5,237 bases of DNA from JAKOQB01 sp036824465 (lineage in GTDB: Bacteria; Pseudomonadota; Gammaproteobacteria; Burkholderiales; Burkholderiaceae_F): NCBI GenBank assembly GCA_036824465.1, contig DAITAC010000176.1, positions 1 through 5,237 on the forward strand, in the 5' to 3' direction. The notes under the pieces were generated by a model, which was not told where the DNA came from, searched no databases, and was given only the letters and a program-made list of their open reading frames with translations. Every line of letters starts with the position of its first letter. Within the stretch, counting starts at the first letter, position 1. Both the position numbers and the translations under genes were made by a program. Positions 1 to 5,237 of the stretch are shown here, one piece after another.

Positions 1-834
1 ACGATGGGCATGCTCGATCCGGAGGCATTGGTGCAGTGGGTGGCCACGCTGGACGAGCGGTCCGACGACATCACGGCCCAGATCTCCGGTCGGGGCGAAG
101 GGAAGGAATCGGTTTCGTTCGAAAGCGTCGGCAATGCGGATCTGCTGTTGCCGACGGCGCGATGCCGGTTTGCGGACGATGCAAGGGCGCACCACGTTGC
201 GGACGCACTGGCGAAGATCCTGGTGCGGCCCGCCGGCTGGGTGTCGCGTGAAGAGCCGTCGAAGGTGGTTGATATTCGATCGGCGATTTCGTCTTCGACC
301 TCGGGTTGGCGTTTCCGAGTCAGGGAATTGCCGCGGCCGAAGCGCTACAAGCTGGCGTTGCTGTTCGACTGCTCCGGTTCGATGAACGGGACGCCTCTGT
401 CCGAAGGGAAGATCCTCGTTGCGGCGTTGTCGTATCTGGCGCAGCGAGGGGCACTGAGTGGCTATCTCGCGCTCAGCGCGATTTCGGGAAGAAGATCGAT
501 GTGGCAGCGCCTCGCGTTTCCGGTGCCGGTCGACGTCATTGAACGGCTCCAGGCGTTTGGCGATGCGGAAGGGCTGCAACAGGCGCTGCTGGCGAATGCG
601 ATGCCGTTCGGTGAGGCCGATCAGGTGCTGGTCTACACCGATGCGGACATCTGCGATACGCCGCTCGACCGCGGCGAGCTTGCGCGCAAGCGCATCCGAC
701 CCATCGGGCTGTATGTTGGCGACGCGGAGCATGCGACAGAGATGCCGCGGCACTTTGCGGAATATCTCGTTCGGCCGAACATCGAAGCGCTGGCCGAGGC
801 AATGGTCGCGCGCTTCAAAGTGCGCGGCCGATAA
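1..834 (+). CDS. VWA (von Willebrand factor A) domain protein, 5'-truncated by window edge
   Basis: The reading frame is open to the left edge. The ATG at position 4 has no room for a visible ribosome binding site and is probably an internal methionine, so the true start likely lies upstream. Residue numbers count from that ATG (276 residues to the stop). The C-terminal half is a VWA fold: strand YKLALLFDCSGSM (115-127) carries the metal-binding MIDAS motif D122-x-S124-x-S126, and VLVYTDAD (208-215) supplies the later MIDAS aspartate, D213. The usual intermediate MIDAS threonine is not obvious. No signal peptide or membrane segment is seen, so the protein is probably cytoplasmic. The motif style resembles CobT/CoxE/ViaA-type VWA proteins, which usually work with a MoxR-class AAA+ ATPase in metal insertion or complex assembly. 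Such a partner would lie outside the window, and the specific role is unknown. The VWA call is confident; the subfamily is not. Confidence 0.85.
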   Translation, partial: TMGMLDPEALVQWVATLDERSDDITAQISGRGEGKESVSFESVGNADLLLPTARCRFADDARAHHVADALAKILVRPAGWVSREEPSKVVDIRSAISSSTSGWRFRVRELPRPKRYKLALLFDCSGSMNGTPLSEGKILVAALSYLAQRGALSGYLALSAISGRRSMWQRLAFPVPVDVIERLQAFGDAEGLQQALLANAMPFGEADQVLVYTDADICDTPLDRGELARKRIRPIGLYVGDAEHATEMPRHFAEYLVRPNIEALAEAMVARFKVRGR

Positions 835-856
835 AGTGCGATGTCGTTTTCTTCTT

Positions 857-889
857 GCCGCCGGGTGTTTCACCTGGCGGCTTTTTTTT
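857..889 (+). terminator. Rho-independent terminator after the VWA gene
   Basis: An 11-bp stem (857-867 with 871-881, one G-U pair, otherwise perfect, very GC-rich) closes a TTT loop and is followed directly by eight T residues (882-889). It begins 22 bp after the VWA stop codon. On the opposite strand the hairpin is followed by an A/G-rich tract, not a T tract, so it should act only on + strand transcripts and would not end the convergent kinase message. Confidence 0.93.
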
Positions 890-973
890 GCGCTCGCAAG
901 GCGGCGCTACTAGGCCGGCCGCGCGCGCACGAACATTCAGTTTTCGTCCTCGCCCGACAACGTCCGCGTCGAC

Positions 974-2278
974 CTACTTCGGCAGCAGTGTCCTGACGAT
1001 TTCCGTCAGCGACTGCTCGGTGAGTGGCTTTTGGAAAACACTGATGTTGGGAACCGCTTTCAGACGCGGATGGTCTGGCTGGGCCGTAACGATCACGGCG
1101 TTAGCCAACGGGTATCGCTGGCGCAGCGTGAATAGAAACCCGTCGCTGAAATCGCCCTGCAAGACGAAATCCAGGACAAAGAGGTCTGGAAGGCTGCCAT
1201 TGAAGACCGCGTAGAGCATATCGATTGTGTTTTGCGCCGTGATCACGGACGCGCCGTATCTTTCGAACAGGGTCCGTGTCCAGTAGAGCGTGTCACGGTT
1301 GTCATCCAGAACTGCAACCAGCTTGCCTTTCAGAACGCTCGCGAGGTCGGGCTTGAGTCGCGGTTTCCGCAACTCGATTTCCAGCGGCCCCTCAAACCAA
1401 ATCCGAAAAACCGTTCCCCGCCCCGGAGTGGACTTGACGCTTAGCTTCACACCCAGAATCGCGGCCAGGGAGGATGCAATCCACAGCCCCAGACCGGTGC
1501 CTGTCGCACTTGAAACGCCGCGCCAACCACGCGCAAAGACCAAAGGCAGTGCTTCACTGTCGATGCCGCGGCCGTTATCGTGCACTTCAACCCGGCAGCC
1601 CTCGCCCCGGCGCCGCACGCCGAGCGTGATTCGCGTCGCGCCGCTGTGCGTGATCGCATTGCCGACGATGTTGCCAATGATCTGGCTGAGCAGACTACGG
1701 TCCGCCAGGACCTGCACGCGCGAGGGAACGACCCGAAGGTCGATGCCATTCGCCGAAGCGGCGAGTTTGCGAGCCGCATGCACCGCCGTGAGAAGGTCGG
1801 TCAGGGACACATAGCGCACGCGCGTCTTGACGTTATCCAGGCCGATCGACAGCATCGCGACCGACTTCTCGCCCAAGTCCACGATCTCCTCGCTGGCCGC
1901 CACAAGGGCGTTCGCATACGACAGGGCCAGATCGAGTTCCTTCTCGTGTTCTTCGCGCTGCCGTGCGAGTAGCTCACGCAGGGCACGGATGCCCGCTCTG
2001 CGTCCGGGCTTCAACGCGTCGGCGAGCCGATCGAACTCCACGCCGCGCCGCGCATCTCTGAGTTGATCGGTCAGGCTGCGTGATGCTCCGTCGCGGTGTA
2101 CGACGAGGTTTCTCAGGTCGTGGCGAAGCCCCGAGACGATCTGGTCGCGCTGATCGATTTCCATCGCCTGGCTGCGGTCCACCAACGCGAAGACTTCGCG
2201 CCTGTCATGTACCGGCGCCGCTGCTGCCTCCTTCCCACTGGCAGAGGGATAATCAGGCGGTATGTCGTTCGTGCTCAT
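974..2278 (-). CDS. soluble hybrid sensor histidine kinase with C-terminal receiver domain
   Basis: Predicted to autophosphorylate a histidine and pass the phosphate to its own or a partner receiver aspartate. Domains over 434 residues: a disordered-looking N-terminus (1-38); an H-box RHDLRN with candidate phospho-acceptor H53; a charged helical, probably coiled-coil stretch (about 84-135); and an HATPase domain with N-box NIVGNA (203-208), G1 box DNGRG (234-238) and G2 box GTGLGL (260-265). The C-terminal receiver (about 318-434) has D325/D326, phospho-acceptor D370, T398 and K417. All key residues are present. There is no membrane segment and no PAS or GAF domain, so the kinase is cytoplasmic and must be sensing through its N-terminus or a partner. 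The H-box lacks the usual proline (HDLRNLV instead of HELRTPL). The longest start (2278) lies inside the divergent receiver gene and has no ribosome binding site. ATG at 2164 (residue 39), or TTG/GTG codons at residues 32-33, are plausible alternatives that keep every motif. Domain assignment is firm; the start is uncertain. Confidence 0.92.
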   Translation of the reverse strand: MSTNDIPPDYPSASGKEAAAAPVHDRREVFALVDRSQAMEIDQRDQIVSGLRHDLRNLVVHRDGASRSLTDQLRDARRGVEFDRLADALKPGRRAGIRALRELLARQREEHEKELDLALSYANALVAASEEIVDLGEKSVAMLSIGLDNVKTRVRYVSLTDLLTAVHAARKLAASANGIDLRVVPSRVQVLADRSLLSQIIGNIVGNAITHSGATRITLGVRRRGEGCRVEVHDNGRGIDSEALPLVFARGWRGVSSATGTGLGLWIASSLAAILGVKLSVKSTPGRGTVFRIWFEGPLEIELRKPRLKPDLASVLKGKLVAVLDDNRDTLYWTRTLFERYGASVITAQNTIDMLYAVFNGSLPDLFVLDFVLQGDFSDGFLFTLRQRYPLANAVIVTAQPDHPRLKAVPNISVFQKPLTEQSLTEIVRTLLPK

Positions 2279-2630
2279 CGTCGAGGATCATGCATTCGTT
2301 CGCAACCAACTGATGCGCGACGTTACCCGCCTTGTGCCAGGCACGACAACCGACTCCTGCGGCACGCTTGCTGAAGCCCTGACCAAGCTGACCCACGGCG
2401 CGATCACCCATGTCGTCCTTGACCTTGGCCTGCCGGACAGTGTCGGATTAGATGCGCTGAGCCGAGTCAAGCAGGTTGCGCCACGTGTCAGGGTTGCCGT
2501 CCTATCCGGCAGCACCGATGGGAAGACGATCGATGATGCGCTCGCGCTGGGAGCCGATGAATTCATCGAGAAAGGCACTTCGATGCAGATGATCGACGAC
2601 ATGCTTCGAATGTTCGTGACCTCGTTCTAG
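2262..2630 (+). CDS. single-domain response regulator (stand-alone receiver)
   Basis: This 122-residue protein is a receiver domain and nothing else. The acidic pocket is E8/D9 (LIVEDH), the phospho-acceptor is D54 (VVLDLGLPDS), S82 replaces the switch threonine (VLSGS), and K104 is the conserved lysine (FIEKGTS). The DLGLPDSVGLDAL stretch is typical of NarL/FixJ-family receivers, yet the protein stops where the linker to the helix-turn-helix would begin, and I see no HTH remnant downstream. It should therefore act by protein contact or as a phosphorelay intermediate, not by binding DNA. The start is fixed by the first receiver strand, which begins right after the methionine. The ribosome binding site is poor: AGGCGG abuts the start, and AGAGGG lies 13 bp upstream. 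The gene is divergent from the hybrid kinase, its most likely phosphate donor (inference from position). No clear terminator follows. Confidence 0.93.
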   Translation: MSFVLIVEDHAFVRNQLMRDVTRLVPGTTTDSCGTLAEALTKLTHGAITHVVLDLGLPDSVGLDALSRVKQVAPRVRVAVLSGSTDGKTIDDALALGADEFIEKGTSMQMIDDMLRMFVTSF

Positions 2631-2963
2631 CAAAACTGCGCACCAGACTATCGACACAATTCGAATGCGTCTCGAAAAGCTTAAGCGTCAGCCGGTCGAT
2701 CGCTCCAAGCAGCGCTGACTCTGGCGCACTCGCGGCTAGGTGCGAATCCAGATCCGCTTGCTCGGCTGCAGGTTGTCGATCAGCAGCGGTAGCTCGCGCA
2801 CAGTGTTCGAATCGAGCTGCCTGCCACGATACGAAGCGTGTCGATGGTCGAGGCGGTTGGCCCGCCGGCATGGGCGGTCATGCATGCGCGAATCAAAAGC
2901 GTCGGCGTCGATCCCGCGGCGACCGGAACAAGCGGGCGATCTATGCGCGAAAGCCGTGAATCC

Positions 2964-2991
2964 CGCGTCCGCCCCCTGAAGGGCGGACGCG
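2964..2991 (-). terminator. perfect GC-rich hairpin, possible terminator of the HD-GYP gene
   Basis: An exact 11-bp inverted repeat (CGCGTCCGCCC at 2964-2974, complement at 2981-2991) flanks a 6-nt loop. It lies 77 bp beyond the HD-GYP stop codon, in the gap between two convergent genes, the usual place for a transcription end. Neither strand has a proper T tract. The - strand continues with GGGATTCACGGCTTTCGC, only mildly T-rich. It is therefore either an atypical terminator or an RNA-stabilising or other structural element. Confidence 0.4.
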
Positions 2992-3015
2992 AAGGTGATG
3001 CACGCTGAATTTCGG

Positions 3016-3059
3016 GCGGACCAGAGACAGTCCCCGTCGCTGCAAGCGCGACGGTCCGC
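3016..3059. repeat. nested inverted repeats near the HD-GYP stop codon
   Basis: CCGTCGC (3034-3040) pairs exactly with GCGACGG (3048-3054) around a 7-nt loop. GCGGACC (3016-3022) pairs with GGTCCGC (3053-3059). The two share bases 3053-3054, so they form alternative or coaxially stacked structures, not two independent hairpins. They lie 9-52 bp downstream of the HD-GYP stop on the - strand. No T tract follows. Function unknown. Confidence 0.35.
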
Positions 3060-3067
3060 GCGGCGAA

Positions 3068-4948
3068 TCAAAGCAGAGGAAGTTGGGCCTGTGTCGGACC
3101 CTGCCGCGCGAAGATGTCGTGGATCCGCTTCTGCGTGCGGGGCACGAAAGCCTTCTCGGCGTCCCGCGCCAGATACTCGTCGAGATCGGGATAGGATTTC
3201 TGCAGACTCCGGACCAGGTCGATGAACAGCATCACGAGATGCGGCTCGAACTGCCGACCTGAAAGCGACACGATTTCCTGCAGTGCCTCATCGACCGGCC
3301 ACGCGCGCTTATATGGCCGCTCGTGCGTCAGTGCGTCGAACACGTCCGCCAACGCAGTCATCCTTGCCGCCAGCGGGATCGCGTTCTCGGCGACGCCATG
3401 TGGATAACCGTCGCCGTTCCACCATTCGTGATGAAAGCGCGCGATGTCCTCCGCCATGCGCACGTCGGGCACAGAACTGCGGGCAAGCAGGTCCGCACCT
3501 TCCGTCGTATGCAACCGCATCTTCTCCATCTCGCTTTCGCTGAGCTTGCCCGGCTTCAGCAGGATCGCGTCTGGAATGCCGATCTTGCCGATGTCGTGCA
3601 ACCGCGCGGCCAGATCCAGCATCTTGCAGGTCACCGTGTCCAGCCCATAGGCATTGCCAAGCAGGCTCGCGAGCCGGCCCACCCGATAGGAGTGGTTCCC
3701 CGTAGAGTCGTCGCGCAACTCGGCGAAGGCCGCCATCCGTTCGAGCAGCTCGATGCGCTCTGCAAAAATCACGGGCTTCGCCGCGAAATCTGTCAGCGCA
3801 CGCTCATCGAGCAGGTCAGGGGTGTCGACACCGGCCTTCGCCGCGCCCGACTCCTCGATCCCGAGTCGCCGGATATGGTCGTTGTGATGTCGGAGCGCGG
3901 CATCACGGTTGGTGCGAGAGACATGTAGGTTGAGCTCGCGCTGATACTTGATGGCGCGGTCGAAGTCGCTGGTAACGCGGCAGGCCTCCACCAGCGAGGC
4001 AAGTGCATCCCGCAGCATCAGCGGCACTTGCTGCCGGGCCATTTCCAGGGCCTGGGTCAATCGCGACAACCCAATATCGAATTGCCGCGAATCGACTTCC
4101 ACGAGGCCCTCGGCAATCAGGGCGGGCACCTTGCTCTGCGGTGACGTGGCTCGATCGGCCAACGAACGCGCCACCTTGGCATGCACCGCAGCCTCGCTGA
4201 CGTTATTCGTCCGAAGCAACAGCCGCGTGTAGGTGCACTCCACCACGATCCGGTCGTGCAGGTCCTCGGCGGCGACGCCGTCGCCTAGCAGGACGACAGC
4301 GCTGCTGGCCGCGTCCAGCCCTGGGCCATAATCACACAGGTGCAGATAACAGTAGGCCTTGTTGATGAACGACTTGGCACGCCAGGCACGCGTCTCCGGC
4401 GCGCTGCCTCCCACCTGCAGGCACCGGTCGAAGCAGCGCAACGCATCGGCATAAAGCCCGGACTCCATCAGCGCGGCGCCCAGATTGTTCCAGAGGCCAC
4501 AGACAGCCGCGGGACCTTCCTCCAGTGCAGTCGCGATTTCCAGCGCCGTTACGAAGCAGTCGACGGCCCCGCTCGGGTTTCCGGTCGTGCTCAGCAGAAT
4601 GCCCCGAACGGTGTTGGCGCGCCGTGCCGCAAATCGATCCTGATGCTGCTCGGCGAACTTCACCGCCGAGGCGGCCAGATCCAACGCGTACGACTGGTCA
4701 TGGAATCGGAACCATGCTCCCCACGCCGCGTCGAGAAATACCTCGACTTGCTCGCGAACCGTGCCGCGGCTCCTCGATACCTGGCTGAGGATGCGATCCA
4801 TTTCGGTGCGGACGTCGCTTCCGCGAACCGAGCCGACGGCACGCATTTGAGCGCGCAAATCGCTCGCGGACGGCGGCACCGAGGACAAGAGCTGATGCGT
4901 GGCCGCATCAGTCGCGTTGGTCGGGACTTTCTCCGAGATCACGCTCAT
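3068..4948 (-). CDS. TPR-repeat HD-GYP protein, predicted cyclic-di-GMP phosphodiesterase
   Basis: Predicted to hydrolyse the second messenger c-di-GMP in the cytoplasm. The 626 residues split into two parts. The N-terminal part (about 65-345) is all-helical with TPR-like repeats roughly every 40 residues, for example 149-182 (WNNLGAALMESGLYADALRCF) and 275-305. The C-terminal HD-GYP domain (about 395-600) is complete: DDSTGNH (413-419), the HD pair in HDIGKIGIPD (H451/D452, K455), H480, HHEWWNGDGYP (506-516, carrying the GYP signature) and DVFDALTHERPYK (535-547). All expected metal ligands are present, so activity is likely. In RpfG-type proteins a receiver precedes HD-GYP; here TPRs replace it, suggesting control by protein or peptide binding. 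No membrane segment or signal peptide is seen. The ATG at 4948 has only a weak upstream GAGGG, 12 nt away. The gene is convergent with the receiver gene and divergent from the small GG-leader peptide ORF across 147 bp. Confidence 0.95.
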   Translation of the reverse strand: MSVISEKVPTNATDAATHQLLSSVPPSASDLRAQMRAVGSVRGSDVRTEMDRILSQVSRSRGTVREQVEVFLDAAWGAWFRFHDQSYALDLAASAVKFAEQHQDRFAARRANTVRGILLSTTGNPSGAVDCFVTALEIATALEEGPAAVCGLWNNLGAALMESGLYADALRCFDRCLQVGGSAPETRAWRAKSFINKAYCYLHLCDYGPGLDAASSAVVLLGDGVAAEDLHDRIVVECTYTRLLLRTNNVSEAAVHAKVARSLADRATSPQSKVPALIAEGLVEVDSRQFDIGLSRLTQALEMARQQVPLMLRDALASLVEACRVTSDFDRAIKYQRELNLHVSRTNRDAALRHHNDHIRRLGIEESGAAKAGVDTPDLLDERALTDFAAKPVIFAERIELLERMAAFAELRDDSTGNHSYRVGRLASLLGNAYGLDTVTCKMLDLAARLHDIGKIGIPDAILLKPGKLSESEMEKMRLHTTEGADLLARSSVPDVRMAEDIARFHHEWWNGDGYPHGVAENAIPLAARMTALADVFDALTHERPYKRAWPVDEALQEIVSLSGRQFEPHLVMLFIDLVRSLQKSYPDLDEYLARDAEKAFVPRTQKRIHDIFARQGPTQAQLPLL

Positions 4949-5082
4949 AGGGGACTCTATCCCTCGTTTCCGGGTGCTTTACTCAAACGCGGTAGTTCGC
5001 AATCGCCGCGCGTTGCACAAAATCGGTCCCGAACCATACCTCAAGTGTGGCGATGAAGTAAATGGACAGCAACCAGGTTTTG

Positions 5083-5089
5083 AAGGGAG
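5083..5089 (+). promoter_or_regulatory. strong ribosome binding site of the small peptide gene
   Basis: AAGGGAG lies 6 nt before the ATG at 5096, a near-ideal Shine-Dalgarno match and spacing. It is the best ribosome binding site in the window. It supports this small ORF as a real, well-translated gene and fixes its start. Confidence 0.75.
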
Positions 5090-5095
5090 ACCGCC

Positions 5096-5237
5096 ATGTT
5101 CTCGACCGATATCACCGCCCCCGTGGCCGCCACGACCGAGCCAACGACCGAGCTTCAAGCCGTGCCGGCGGCGCGCCCGCTCGATGACACCGAGCTGAAG
5201 TTCATCGGCGGCGGCATGGCCGTCTTCGCCAACTGCT
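5096..5237 (+). CDS. small double-glycine leader peptide precursor (RiPP/bacteriocin-like), 3'-truncated by window edge
   Basis: The 47 readable codons run open to the right edge. The N-terminus (1-28) is rich in Ala, Thr, Pro and Glu and has no signal-peptide character. It is followed by LDDTELKFIGGG (29-40), which fits the double-glycine leader consensus position by position: L at -12, E at -8, L at -7, I at -4 and GG at -2/-1 if cleavage follows G40. Such leaders are recognised and cut by the C39 peptidase domain of PCAT-type ABC transporters, releasing a bacteriocin, modified peptide or signal. The core begins MAVFANC and includes a cysteine at its seventh residue; its length is unknown. 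The leader is acidic (about -4 net). No transporter or modifying enzyme is visible here. The start is secured by the strong upstream AAGGGAG. I do not recognise a named family, so peptide class and activity are open. Confidence 0.75.
   Translation, partial: MFSTDITAPVAATTEPTTELQAVPAARPLDDTELKFIGGGMAVFANC

Larger units (their letters stand above)
2631..3067. other. 437-bp gap between convergent genes, no convincing gene
   Basis: This stretch lies between the receiver gene (+) and the HD-GYP gene (-). I read all six frames. The open frames present (longest about 110 codons, - strand) have no recognisable domain, no good ribosome binding site and low-complexity arginine-rich translations typical of GC-rich shadow frames. 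No tRNA, IS terminal repeat or CRISPR unit is visible. It does hold a perfect 11-bp hairpin (2964-2991), a nested pair of inverted repeats (3016-3059) and a weaker hairpin near 2722-2750. It could be a decayed gene or hold a small RNA; nothing decides between these. Confidence 0.6.

Noticed and set aside
911..928. GGCCGGCC palindrome and GCGCGCGC run after the kinase stop
   Set aside because: A simple GC-rich palindrome with no T tract on either strand; not supported as a terminator or site.
2227..2233. Perfect AAGGAGG on the - strand inside the kinase N-terminus
   Set aside because: No in-frame start codon lies at usable spacing; the nearest ATG is 19 nt away and out of frame. Probably coincidental coding sequence (Lys-Glu).
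2736..3071. 111-codon - strand ORF in the gap, considered as a transposase or other gene remnant
   Set aside because: I compared it with IS5-type DDE motifs and found no catalytic signature or terminal repeats. No ribosome binding site is evident, and the composition matches a GC-rich shadow frame.
3323..3928. 201-codon + strand ORF opposite the HD-GYP domain
   Set aside because: It is antisense to the conserved catalytic motifs of the HD-GYP domain, with no domain of its own or good ribosome binding site.
4953..4985. Possible flagellar sigma-28-like promoter (TAAA...GATA) upstream of the HD-GYP gene
   Set aside because: The spacer is about 2 nt too short and the -10 half matches poorly, so I do not call it.
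4340..5056. 238-codon + strand ORF opposite the HD-GYP gene
   Set aside because: It is antisense to the N-terminal half of a well-supported TPR-HD-GYP gene, its translation has no recognisable domain, and open antisense frames are common in GC-rich genes.
4899..5198. 99-codon + strand ORF spanning the divergent control region
   Set aside because: It overlaps both the HD-GYP start and the peptide gene in another frame, has no domain, and is outcompeted by the peptide ORF with its strong ribosome binding site.

Overview
The window is GC-rich, coding-dense bacterial DNA. Codon use, composition and gene types (soluble hybrid kinase, HD-GYP protein, CobT/CoxE-like VWA protein) suggest a proteobacterium, most likely a Burkholderia/Paraburkholderia-type betaproteobacterium. 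That assignment is an inference from style; no marker gene is present.

Layout from left to right. (1) The 3' part of a von Willebrand factor A (VWA) protein on the + strand runs in from the left edge and ends in a strong intrinsic terminator at 857-889. (2) A soluble hybrid histidine kinase on the - strand (stop at 974, longest start at 2278) has an H-box, an HATPase domain and a C-terminal receiver, but no sensor or membrane segment. (3) Divergent to it is a stand-alone receiver protein on the + strand (2262-2630). The longest kinase ORF overlaps this gene by 17 bp at the 5' ends, so the kinase probably starts further in. (4) A 437-bp gap between convergent genes has no convincing gene but contains two hairpins. 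(5) A 626-residue - strand protein (3068-4948) combines an N-terminal TPR-like helical array with a complete HD-GYP domain, predicted to be a cyclic-di-GMP phosphodiesterase. (6) Divergent from it across 147 bp, and running off the right edge, is a small + strand ORF (5096 onward). It has a strong ribosome binding site and a textbook double-glycine leader, followed by the first residues of a core peptide.

How the genes may work together (inference). The kinase, the free receiver and the HD-GYP protein look like a signalling cluster linking phosphotransfer to c-di-GMP turnover. The most unusual part is the pairing of a TPR-HD-GYP protein with a GG-leader peptide gene. TPR domains bind secreted peptides in the Gram-positive RRNPP regulators, so a peptide-responsive c-di-GMP switch is a testable hypothesis, although nothing in the sequence proves it. 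The VWA gene, closed off by its terminator, appears to belong to a separate transcription unit.
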